Below are positions 1 to 8,992 of a DNA stretch of 37,968 nucleotides, piece after piece. The stretch covers positions 1 to 37,968 of the forward strand of contig DAOTVS010000095.1 in NCBI GenBank assembly GCA_034436375.1. Direction: 5' to 3'. Within the stretch, counting starts at the first letter, position 1; each line of letters begins with the position of its first letter. The DNA comes from DAOTVS01 sp034436375 (GTDB lineage: Bacteria > Chloroflexota > Anaerolineae > SpSt-313). The translations under genes were made by a program, and so were the position numbers. A model generated the notes under the pieces. The model was not told where the DNA came from, made no database searches, and worked only from the letters and a program-made list of their open reading frames with translations.

Positions 1-56
1 TGTGCGGGGCATGGCAGCCGGCAACTGCCCGGAAGGGCCCCGGCGCTATTTTCAGA

Positions 57-812
57 TCAGTTCTGGTATTCGATGTGGCGGCCGGTGAGGGCGCTGGTGG
101 TCCATTCGAGCAGGAGAATGAGGGTGAGGGCAACGACGTCGATCACGACGGTGAGGATAAAGGCGTAGGCCAGGTACGAAAGCATGTGCAGGCCCCACCC
201 CAGCACCTGTACTGACCCCTTGGGGATGCCGACCAGAAGATAGCCGGCCCCAAGCAGCAGGGCCAGGTAGAGCGCAAAGAGGCCCCAGGGGCGCCGGTCA
301 GAGGCGCTAGGCATCATGGCGTTGCTGATGGCAAAGATGAGGTAGACCCAAACCCAGGCATCGGGCGCGCGCACACAGGCCAACAGGCGCGCAGGCCACT
401 CCCTGATGGTCAGGGTGGCGCTCGGCAACAAGCCAAAGCCCCAGCGGGCCATGAGGAGCACCAACACGGTGCCCGAAATAAAGGGCGCCATGCCGATGAG
501 GCTCTCGCGCACCGGGTCTGCGCGGGCAATCTGCACTGATCCGAAGCGGATCTGTGCGCCGCGCTTGCGCTCAGGGCCGATCGAGATCGGGCCGACTCGC
601 ACCCCCAACAGCCGGGCAGCCAGCCAGTGGCTCAGCTCGTGCACCACGATGCCGGGCAGAAGCAGCAGGAAATGTGCGAGGGCGGCCAGATCACCGCTTG
701 CTGTCAGCAGGAGCACCAGGCCCTGGATGTGGCGGTGCAACTGGCGTTGTACCAGCCACAGAGCCAGGGCCGCGGCCCCGAAATGGAGCAGTGTGGTCCA
801 ATCCGCAGGCAA
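57..812 (-). CDS. M50-type (site-2-protease-like) membrane metallopeptidase
   Basis: This is a 251-residue, very hydrophobic protein with about six predicted membrane segments. A zinc-metallopeptidase motif HELSH lies at residues 58-62 inside a membrane segment, followed by AARLLGVRVGPISIGP, a layout typical of M50 (site-2 protease) proteins. I cannot point with confidence to the distal NPDG-like zinc ligand: SNAMMPSASD near residue 164 is in roughly the right place but differs. The start is a TTG preceded by a CTGAGG ribosome-binding site, because no better ATG exists upstream. It begins 12 bp after the tpiA stop and probably shares its transcript. The substrate is unknown; it could be a regulatory intramembrane protease or a non-proteolytic relative. 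Confidence 0.75.
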   Translation of the reverse strand: MPADWTTLLHFGAAALALWLVQRQLHRHIQGLVLLLTASGDLAALAHFLLLLPGIVVHELSHWLAARLLGVRVGPISIGPERKRGAQIRFGSVQIARADPVRESLIGMAPFISGTVLVLLMARWGFGLLPSATLTIREWPARLLACVRAPDAWVWVYLIFAISNAMMPSASDRRPWGLFALYLALLLGAGYLLVGIPKGSVQVLGWGLHMLSYLAYAFILTVVIDVVALTLILLLEWTTSALTGRHIEYQN

Positions 813-824
813 AGGTACCTCAGA

Positions 825-1592
825 TTAATGTTTGACCTGGGCCGTCGTGCGCACGATGGCCAGGAAATCCTCCGCCTTCAGGCTGGCGCCGCCGACGAGG
901 GCGCCGTCGATATCGGGCTGCGAGAGGAACTCGGCGATGTTGCCGGGCTTGACGCTGCCGCCATACTGGATGCGGATGGCGTCGGCCGTGTCGCGGCCAA
1001 AGAGGCTGGCCAGGCTATCCCGCACGGCGCGCCTGATGATGTGATTGGCCTGCTCGCCAGTTGCCGCTTTGCCCGTGCCGATAGCCCAGATCGGCTCGTA
1101 GGCGATGACCAGCTGGCGCCCTTGCTCTGGGGTGAGGCCCGCCAGGCCATTGCGTACCTGGCTGGAGACGAAAGACTCGGTCTCGCCGGCTTCGTTCTGG
1201 GCCAGGTTCTCACCCACGCAGATGATGGGCGTGAGCCCGTTCGCCAGGGCAACCTTGACTTTGCGGTTCACCGTCTCATCGGTCTCACCAAAGTACTGGC
1301 GCCGCTCCGAATGGCCGATGATCACATATTGGGCAAATTCTTTGATCATCTGCGGCGATACTTCACCGGTAAAGGCCCCCTCTTTCTCCCAAAAGAGATC
1401 CTGTGCGCCGACGCCGATATGGGTGCCCTGCACCAGGCCCGAGACGGTGCACAGGGCGGTAAAGGGCGGGCAGAGGACGCGCTCAACTGAGGAAATGGCT
1501 TCCAACGGCTCGCGCATGGCTTCGACCAGCAACTTGGCCTCGGCGGCAGTCTTGTACATCTTCCAGTTGCCGGCAATGATAGGTGTACGCAT
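825..1592 (-). CDS. tpiA: Triosephosphate isomerase
   Basis: It interconverts dihydroxyacetone phosphate and glyceraldehyde 3-phosphate in glycolysis and gluconeogenesis in the cytoplasm. The protein is 255 residues, the usual length. The catalytic residues are all in place: Lys11 in AGNWKMYK, His94 in IIGHSERR and Glu166 in AYEPIWAIGTGK, followed by the phosphate-gripping loop 6. The ATG at 1592 has a good AAGGAG Shine-Dalgarno site just upstream. It is the first gene of a leftward pair with the M50 peptidase and is divergent from aspS. Confidence 0.97.
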   Translation of the reverse strand: MRTPIIAGNWKMYKTAAEAKLLVEAMREPLEAISSVERVLCPPFTALCTVSGLVQGTHIGVGAQDLFWEKEGAFTGEVSPQMIKEFAQYVIIGHSERRQYFGETDETVNRKVKVALANGLTPIICVGENLAQNEAGETESFVSSQVRNGLAGLTPEQGRQLVIAYEPIWAIGTGKAATGEQANHIIRRAVRDSLASLFGRDTADAIRIQYGGSVKPGNIAEFLSQPDIDGALVGGASLKAEDFLAIVRTTAQVKH

Positions 1593-1625
1593 GAATCCTG
1601 CTCCTTGTGAAAGTGATGTAGGGCG

Positions 1626-1654
1626 ATGTTACCACAGATGTCGGTCACTGGCAA
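1626..1654 (-). promoter_or_regulatory. Predicted sigma70-type promoter for tpiA
   Basis: Read on the minus strand, TTGCCA (1654-1649) is separated by 17 nt from TAACAT (1631-1626), with TGG just before the -10. It lies 34 bp upstream of the tpiA start. It is back to back with the aspS promoter in the 142-bp divergent intergenic region. Confidence 0.5.
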
Positions 1655-1679
1655 GGATGCGTTGCATCTCTGTGAACGT

Positions 1680-1708
1680 TTTACCTTTGGCCCTCTACTG
1701 AATATAAT
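1680..1708 (+). promoter_or_regulatory. Predicted sigma70-type promoter for aspS
   Basis: TTTACC (1680-1685), a 17-nt spacer and a perfect TATAAT (1703-1708). The start codon at 1735 follows about 20 nt after the expected transcription start, with GGGGAGGGAA as the ribosome-binding site. Confidence 0.7.
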
Positions 1709-1734
1709 ACCCTGATTCATGGGGAGGGAATGGA

Positions 1735-3501
1735 ATGCTCAAGACACATAACTGCGGGGAGCTCCGTGCTGGTGATGCCGGTACGGAGGTAATGCTGGCC
1801 GGATGGGTACATCGCCGCCGCGACCATGGCGGGGTGATTTTTGTGGATCTGCGCGACCGCTCAGGGATCGTGCAGGTGGTTTTCAACCCGGAGACGCCGG
1901 CCGAAGCGCTTCAAGCCGCGGGCGATCTGCGGCAAGAGTATGTGGTACAGGTGCGCGGGCAGGTGCGTATGCGCCCTGAGGGCCTGGCCAACCCCGATAT
2001 GCCGACGGGTGAGATCGAGGTCTGGGTATCGCAGGTCCACGTGCTGAACACGGCCCGCACCCCCGTCTTTTATATCAACGAGGAAGACGACGTTGATGAG
2101 TCGCTGCGCCTGCGCTATCGCTACCTGGACCTGCGCCGGCCGCGCATGCAGCGCAATCTCATCCTGCGCCATCGGACGGTCAAATTCATCCGTGACTTTA
2201 TGAGCGATCACGGCTTTATCGAGATCGAGACGCCCATGCTGATCCGCAGCACACCGGAGGGGGCGCGCGACTATGTGGTCCCCAGCCGGCTGCATCCGGG
2301 CAACTTTTACGCGCTGCCCCAGTCGCCGCAGCAGCTCAAGCAACTGCTGATGGTCTCCGGGTTTGAGCGCTATTTTCAGATCGCGCGCTGTTTCCGCGAT
2401 GAGGACCAGCGCGCCGACCGGCAGCCTGAGTTCACCCAGCTCGACGTGGAGATGTCGTTCGTAGATCGCGAGGACGTGCTGCAGCTCACCGAGGCGCTCT
2501 TCACCGCTCTGGTGCCGGCGGTCTCCGACAAGAAGCTCTGGCGGACGCCTTTCCCTCGCCTGACCTACGCCGAGGCGATGGGCCGTTATGGCTCCGACAA
2601 GCCCGATCTGCGCTTCGAACTACCTCTGGTGGACCTGACGGACCTGGCCCGGGAGAGCGGTTTTTCGATCCTCAAGAGCACAGCGGAGCGGGGCGGCGCG
2701 GTGCGCGGGCTCAAGGCGCCCGGCATCGCCGGGTATTCCCGCAAACAGCTGCAGGAGTTGACCGACCTGGCGACCAAGAATGGGGCCAAGGGCCTGGTGT
2801 GGATCGCGCGCACGGCTGACGAGGTGCGCTCACCTATGGCCAAGTTCGCGAGCGCGGGGGAGATGCAGGCGATCATGGACCGCCTTGGGCTGGCGGTGGG
2901 CGACCTGGGCCTGATTGTGGCCGATCAGGAGGAGACGGCCTGCACAGCGCTGGGTGCGCTGCGCCAGGAGTTGGGGCGCCGGCTCCTGAGTCCCGATGAC
3001 AACATCCTGGCCTTTGCCTGGGTGCTCGATTTTCCGCTGCTGGAGTGGAACGAGGAAGAGGCCCGCTGGCAGGCCAAGCATCACCCGTTCACGGCGCCGC
3101 TGGATGAGGACCTGCCCCTCCTGGAGACGGATCCCGGGCGCGTGCGGGCCAAGGCTTACGATATCGTGGCGAACGGTTATGAAGTCGGCGGCGGCAGCAT
3201 CCGTATCCATCGCCGTGATGTGCAGGAGCGCATGTTCCGCATCATCGGCCTGAGCGACGAGGATGCGCGCGCCCAGTTTGGGCACCTGCTCGAGGCGTTC
3301 GAGTTTGGCGCTCCGCCCCACGGCGGCATCGCGCCGGGCATCGATCGCCTGGTGATGCTCCTGGCCGGCGAACCCAATATCCGCGAGGTCATGGCCTTCC
3401 CCAAGACTCAGCGGGCGGCGGACCTCATGCTGGGCTCTCCGGGGGAAATCTCCCCCCGCCAGTGGCGTGAGCTGCACATCTCCCCGGCCAACGACGACTA
3501 G
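1735..3501 (+). CDS. aspS: Aspartyl-tRNA synthetase, probably non-discriminating
   Basis: This class IIb aminoacyl-tRNA synthetase charges tRNA-Asp. It is 588 residues, the full bacterial length with the GAD insertion. It has the N-terminal OB-fold anticodon-binding domain (1-105), class II motif 2 with FRDEDQRADRQPEFTQLD from residue 220, and motif 3 GGIAPGIDRL (530-539). The OB fold carries WVHRRRDHGG with His31, and PEG at residues 81-83. From the family, His at this position and Gly at the second determinant mark non-discriminating enzymes that also charge tRNA-Asn for GatCAB, whereas E. coli-type discriminating enzymes have Leu and Lys. The ATG is supported by a GGGAGG site. It stands alone in front of the EF-G-like gene, which has its own promoter. 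Confidence 0.97.
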   Translation: MLKTHNCGELRAGDAGTEVMLAGWVHRRRDHGGVIFVDLRDRSGIVQVVFNPETPAEALQAAGDLRQEYVVQVRGQVRMRPEGLANPDMPTGEIEVWVSQVHVLNTARTPVFYINEEDDVDESLRLRYRYLDLRRPRMQRNLILRHRTVKFIRDFMSDHGFIEIETPMLIRSTPEGARDYVVPSRLHPGNFYALPQSPQQLKQLLMVSGFERYFQIARCFRDEDQRADRQPEFTQLDVEMSFVDREDVLQLTEALFTALVPAVSDKKLWRTPFPRLTYAEAMGRYGSDKPDLRFELPLVDLTDLARESGFSILKSTAERGGAVRGLKAPGIAGYSRKQLQELTDLATKNGAKGLVWIARTADEVRSPMAKFASAGEMQAIMDRLGLAVGDLGLIVADQEETACTALGALRQELGRRLLSPDDNILAFAWVLDFPLLEWNEEEARWQAKHHPFTAPLDEDLPLLETDPGRVRAKAYDIVANGYEVGGGSIRIHRRDVQERMFRIIGLSDEDARAQFGHLLEAFEFGAPPHGGIAPGIDRLVMLLAGEPNIREVMAFPKTQRAADLMLGSPGEISPRQWRELHISPANDD

Positions 3502-3585
3502 CGGGCCTCCGCACTGGTTTTGATGAGTGCCCGTTGCCTGCAGGAGAGCAACTTCGACCCATCTATCGTCACATCCACATTATAC

Positions 3586-3614
3586 TTGGTCTGGCATGTG
3601 AAATATGGTATAAT
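3586..3614 (+). promoter_or_regulatory. Predicted extended -10 promoter for the EF-G-like gene
   Basis: A weak -35 TTGGTC (3586-3591), a 17-nt spacer, and TATGGTATAAT (3604-3614) with the TGN extension in front of a perfect TATAAT. The start at 3656 has a GAGGAGG ribosome-binding site. The same 11-mer occurs at 5898-5908. Confidence 0.65.
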
Positions 3615-3655
3615 TAACCGGTTGCTTTTCAGGCATCAAGCGAGGAGGAACGTTA

Positions 3656-5731
3656 ATGCAGGATTATGTGGTGGGGCGATTGCGAAACGTCGTCCTGCTT
3701 TCACACGGTGGGAGCGGCAAGACCTCTCTGGCTGAGGCCATGCTTTACGACTCTGGGGCGGTAAACCGCCTGGGGCGGGTCGATGAAGGCACAACCGTCT
3801 CCGACTATGATGCCGAGGAAATCCGGCGCAAGTTTTCCGTCAACACCTCCATCTTGCCCTGTGAATGGGCCGAGCACAAGTTGAACGTGCTCGATACCCC
3901 GGGGTACATGGACTTTGTGGGTGAGGTCAAGGCGGCAATCCGCGTGGCGGATGCTGCGCTGGTGCTCGTCTGTGCAGCCTCTGGCGTCGAGGTTGGCACG
4001 GAGCTCGATTGGCAATATCTTGATGAGCGCGAATTGCCCCGTATGGTCTTTATCAACAAGATGGACCGCGAGAATGCCAACTGGCAGCAGACGTTGGACC
4101 AGCTGCGGCGCAAATTCGACGCTACCTTTGTGCCTTTGCAAATGCCCATCGGCGCTCAGGCTTCATTCAAGGGCTATGTTGACCTGATTGCCATGAAGGC
4201 CTACCTGGGCGAAAAGGGTGAGCCGGCCGATATCCCTGCGGATTTGCGGGACCAGGCGGCGGATCTGCGGCAGTCGATGATGGAAACGGCCGCGGAAGCC
4301 GAGGATGAGCTGGTCATGAAGTATCTCGACGGCCAGGAGTTGTCTGAGGCAGAGATCCGGCGTGGCCTGGCAACGGCGACGCGGGCCGGGCGCATTGTGC
4401 CCGTGCTGTGTGGCTCGGCGCTGCAGAACGTGGGTGTGCGCCCCCTGTTGGACGCGATGGTCGCCTATTTGCCCGATCCGGCGGCGCGGCCCGTTGTGGC
4501 CACCAATCCGGTTACTCAGGAAGAAGTGGCCATCACCAGTGGCCCCGACCAGCCCCTCTCGGCGCTGGTTTACAAGACGTTGGCGGACCCCTTTGTGGGC
4601 AAGCTGACCTATTTCCGCGTTTATTCTGGCACACTGAATTCCGACACGCGCGTTTACAACTCTACTCGTAGTGCGGAAGAGCGTGTGGGCCAGCTATACA
4701 TGATTCGCGGCAAGGAGCAGACGCCGGTCGATGCCGTCAAAGCGGGTGACCTGGGTGCGGTAGCCAAGCTGCAGGTGACCAACACCGGCGATACGCTTTG
4801 CGATCGCGGCCAGCCGCTGGTGCTGCCCGGCATTGTCTTCCCGAACCCCGTGTTCCAGGCCGCTATCTTCCCCAAGACCAAGGCCGACCTGGATAAGATG
4901 AGCCAGGGCCTGACCCGGCTGACGGAAGAGGACCCGACGCTGCAGGTCCACCGTGACCCGGATACCAACGAGACCATCCTGGCTGGTATGGGCGAGTCGC
5001 ACATTGACATTGCGGCGCGGCGCCTGCAGGCCAAGTTCGGCGTTGAGATCACCAGCGATGTGCCCAAGATCCCATACCGCGAGACCATCACCAAGACGGC
5101 CTCGGCGCAGGGCCGGCACAAGAAGCAGACCGGTGGCCGTGGCCAGTTTGGTGATGTGTTTGTGCGCTTTGAGCCCCTGCCTCGTGGCACAGGGTTCGAG
5201 TTTGTCGACGAGGTCTTTGGCGGCGCTGTGCCGAAGAACTTTATCCCGGCGGTGGAAAAGGGCTTGCGCGAGGCTATCCTGAAGGGTGTGTTGGCCGGTT
5301 TCCCGACGGTGGATATCAAGGCCGCCCTCTATGACGGCTCATATCACCCGGTGGACTCGTCGGAAATCGCCTTCAAGCTGGCGGCGCACCTGGCCTTCGA
5401 CAAGGGTGTCGCCGATGCGGGGCCGGTGTTGCTGGAGCCCGTCATGAACGTGACAATCACCGTGCCTGAGCAGTACATGGGCGACGTGCTGGGCGACCTG
5501 AACACCCGGCGTGCGCGTGTGCTGGGCATGGAGCAGAGCCGCGGCAACAGCGTCATCACCGCCACGGCGCCCCTGGCCGAGATGCAGCGCTACGCGACCA
5601 CACTGCGCGCCATGACGCAGGGGCGCGGGCTCTTCACCATGGAATTCTCCTCCTATGAGGAAGTGCCCAGCCATATCACCCAGCAAGTGATCGAGGCGGC
5701 GCGCAAAGCCAAGGAAGCCGAAAAGGCCTGA
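3656..5731 (+). CDS. Elongation factor G-like translational GTPase (EF-G2 type)
   Basis: This 691-residue, five-domain translational GTPase is related to EF-G. G1 is SHGGSGKT (16-23) rather than the AHIDAGKT of canonical FusA. The switch I Thr is in GTTVSDYD, G3 is DTPGYMDF (80-87) and G4 is NKMD (134-137). EF-G domains II-V follow, including a QTGGRGQFGDV stretch like the domain IV start of EF-G. The G3 histidine that is nearly universal in translational GTPases is Tyr84, which is known in the EF-G-like family of Actinobacteria, Firmicutes and Chloroflexi. It may be a second translocase or a ribosome-recycling or stress factor rather than the main FusA, which would normally sit with rpsL, rpsG and tuf. 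The ATG follows a GAGGAGG site. Confidence 0.9.
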   Translation: MQDYVVGRLRNVVLLSHGGSGKTSLAEAMLYDSGAVNRLGRVDEGTTVSDYDAEEIRRKFSVNTSILPCEWAEHKLNVLDTPGYMDFVGEVKAAIRVADAALVLVCAASGVEVGTELDWQYLDERELPRMVFINKMDRENANWQQTLDQLRRKFDATFVPLQMPIGAQASFKGYVDLIAMKAYLGEKGEPADIPADLRDQAADLRQSMMETAAEAEDELVMKYLDGQELSEAEIRRGLATATRAGRIVPVLCGSALQNVGVRPLLDAMVAYLPDPAARPVVATNPVTQEEVAITSGPDQPLSALVYKTLADPFVGKLTYFRVYSGTLNSDTRVYNSTRSAEERVGQLYMIRGKEQTPVDAVKAGDLGAVAKLQVTNTGDTLCDRGQPLVLPGIVFPNPVFQAAIFPKTKADLDKMSQGLTRLTEEDPTLQVHRDPDTNETILAGMGESHIDIAARRLQAKFGVEITSDVPKIPYRETITKTASAQGRHKKQTGGRGQFGDVFVRFEPLPRGTGFEFVDEVFGGAVPKNFIPAVEKGLREAILKGVLAGFPTVDIKAALYDGSYHPVDSSEIAFKLAAHLAFDKGVADAGPVLLEPVMNVTITVPEQYMGDVLGDLNTRRARVLGMEQSRGNSVITATAPLAEMQRYATTLRAMTQGRGLFTMEFSSYEEVPSHITQQVIEAARKAKEAEKA

Positions 5732-5798
5732 CGGCCGAGAGCCGCCTGTAGACACGCGCCAGTGCCATGTACTGACAGGGGAGTGCTCTTGTGCAACT

Positions 5799-5852
5799 CC
5801 GCCCCTCACCCTGACCCTCTCCCCGCGAGGAGAGGGTCAGGGTGAGGGGCGG
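5799..5852. repeat. Perfect 24-bp inverted repeat (REP-like hairpin)
   Basis: Arms at 5799-5822 and 5829-5852 are exactly complementary around the 6-nt loop CCGCGA. It lies 67 bp after the EF-G-like stop codon. There is no T-tract on either side, so it is not a classical intrinsic terminator. The CCCTCACCCTGACCCTCTCC wording resembles interspersed REP-type palindromes seen in many GC-rich genomes. It could still act as a 3'-end stabilizer of the upstream mRNA. Confidence 0.85.
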
Positions 5853-5897
5853 TATTGTGCTATAGAACGGTGTAGATGCTTTTCGTGTGTTTTAAGC

Positions 5898-5908
5898 TAT
5901 GGTATAAT
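5898..5908 (+). promoter_or_regulatory. Predicted extended -10 promoter (membrane protein and gyrB)
   Basis: TATGGTATAAT gives a TGN extension and a perfect TATAAT at 5903-5908. No good -35 is visible 17 nt upstream, which is tolerable for an extended -10. It would drive the membrane protein and gyrB. Confidence 0.55.
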
Positions 5909-5931
5909 GCCCCCCGGAGGTGGTGAGTTCG

Positions 5932-6885
5932 GTGGGAGTTATAGAAACTTTGTCGGCTGGTTTCGACCTGGTGCGCCGACGCATCTGGCTGATTCTGGTG
6001 CCGGTGGTGTTGGACGTGGCCCTGTGGATTGCCCCACGGCTCTCCATATTCAATCTTATCCAGGGCTCGATGCACAGCCTGGCCGCGATGATGGCGGCGA
6101 GCCCTGATATTGCGGCCAACGCGCAGGATATCATGCAGGTGTGGGACGCAATGGCCAGGAGTATGAACTTGCTCTGGTTCCTGTCTTCCCCCCTGGTCGG
6201 CAGTATGCCCAGCCTGAAAGTTGACGACAGTATCCGCTTTTTTGGCCTGCACAAGATGGTTTTGGAGGTGCCGGGGGGTACTACGCTCTTGATGCTGTTG
6301 TTCATCCTGCTGCTCTTTGCGTTGCTGATCGCAGTGCTCTACCTGGAGTTGATCGGCCAGCAGGTGCGCGACGGCCACAACGATCTGGTGCAGCTATTCT
6401 CGCGGTTGGGGCGCGATTGGCTGCGCTTTATCACGGCCTCAGTGCTTTCTGTGCTCGCCTGGGTGTTCGTGCTGGTGCCGTCGCTGATGGTGGCCGTGAT
6501 CTTTGCGAGCCTGGTTCCCTTGCTGGGCTTGCTGGGCCTGCTGTTCGTGGGTGTTCTGGTCTGGTGGGTGGCCATCTATCTGGCTTTTGTGCCGACAGCC
6601 ATTATCCTGAACGAGGATGGGGTCATGCGCGCCATTCTCGGTTCCATCGGCGTGGTGAGGCGCAACTTTGGGGCTGCATTCCGCCTCTTGCTGCTGCAGT
6701 TCATTATCACGTTGGGGTTGACGTACGTCTGGCAGTTGCTGTCGCAAAACGCGGTGGGCACACTCGTGGCTATCGTGGGAAACGCCTTTGTAGGCACCGG
6801 CATCACTGCGGCGATCTTTATCTACTACCGTGATCGTTTCGAGGCCTGGCAGTTGGCTGCCAGAGGTGGAGAGAGTAAGGCTTGA
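5932..6885 (+). CDS. Integral membrane protein of unknown function
   Basis: I do not recognise a characterised family. The 317 residues contain an N-terminal hydrophobic segment near residues 18-35. A strongly hydrophobic hairpin lies near 120-150, a long hydrophobic stretch covers about 165-230, and two more segments lie towards the C-terminus, ending in a positively charged tail. VRRNFGAAFRLLLLQF is a recognisable amphipathic stretch before the last pair of helices. Three in-frame GTG codons are possible; I chose 5932 because GGAGGTG at 5916-5922 is then at a normal distance, while the two earlier GTGs overlap or abut that site. It ends 3 bp before gyrB, so the two are surely co-transcribed. 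Confidence 0.75.
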   Translation: MGVIETLSAGFDLVRRRIWLILVPVVLDVALWIAPRLSIFNLIQGSMHSLAAMMAASPDIAANAQDIMQVWDAMARSMNLLWFLSSPLVGSMPSLKVDDSIRFFGLHKMVLEVPGGTTLLMLLFILLLFALLIAVLYLELIGQQVRDGHNDLVQLFSRLGRDWLRFITASVLSVLAWVFVLVPSLMVAVIFASLVPLLGLLGLLFVGVLVWWVAIYLAFVPTAIILNEDGVMRAILGSIGVVRRNFGAAFRLLLLQFIITLGLTYVWQLLSQNAVGTLVAIVGNAFVGTGITAAIFIYYRDRFEAWQLAARGGESKA

Positions 6886-6888
6886 ACA

Positions 6889-8803
<1,915 letters not shown>

Positions 8804-8805
<2 letters not shown>

Positions 8806-8977
8806 GTTTGTAGTGCGTACATCAATGCGCTATGTTGGTCAGTGCGATCCCTGATCTATTGAGAGGTCTGTGCGTATTACGCGTTTTGGCTCATTGGCGC
8901 TGCACAGATCGCCTGCTGGTCAGTGCCAGTTGGCGGCGCCAATGAGTCGAAATGCATGATATGCGCACTACAAACCT
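8804..8977. repeat. Inverted-repeat element A at the gyrB stop codon
   Basis: The 174-bp noncoding space between gyrB and the sensor kinase is bounded by 14-bp perfect inverted arms, AGGTTTGTAGTGCG (8804-8817) and its complement (8964-8977). Similarity continues weakly inwards. A second nested pair, CTCATTGGCGC (8890-8900) and its complement (8936-8946), lies inside. The outer arm overlaps the gyrB TAG (8803-8805). The arm contains GTAGTGC, close to the heptamers of elements C, E, F and G. The whole looks like a MITE-like palindrome. Confidence 0.8.
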
Positions 8978-8992
8978 GAGGTTGGCAAGGCC

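Noticed and set aside
5799..5852. Intrinsic terminator of the EF-G-like gene
   Set aside because: The stem is perfect but neither side has a T-run, so I call it REP-like only.
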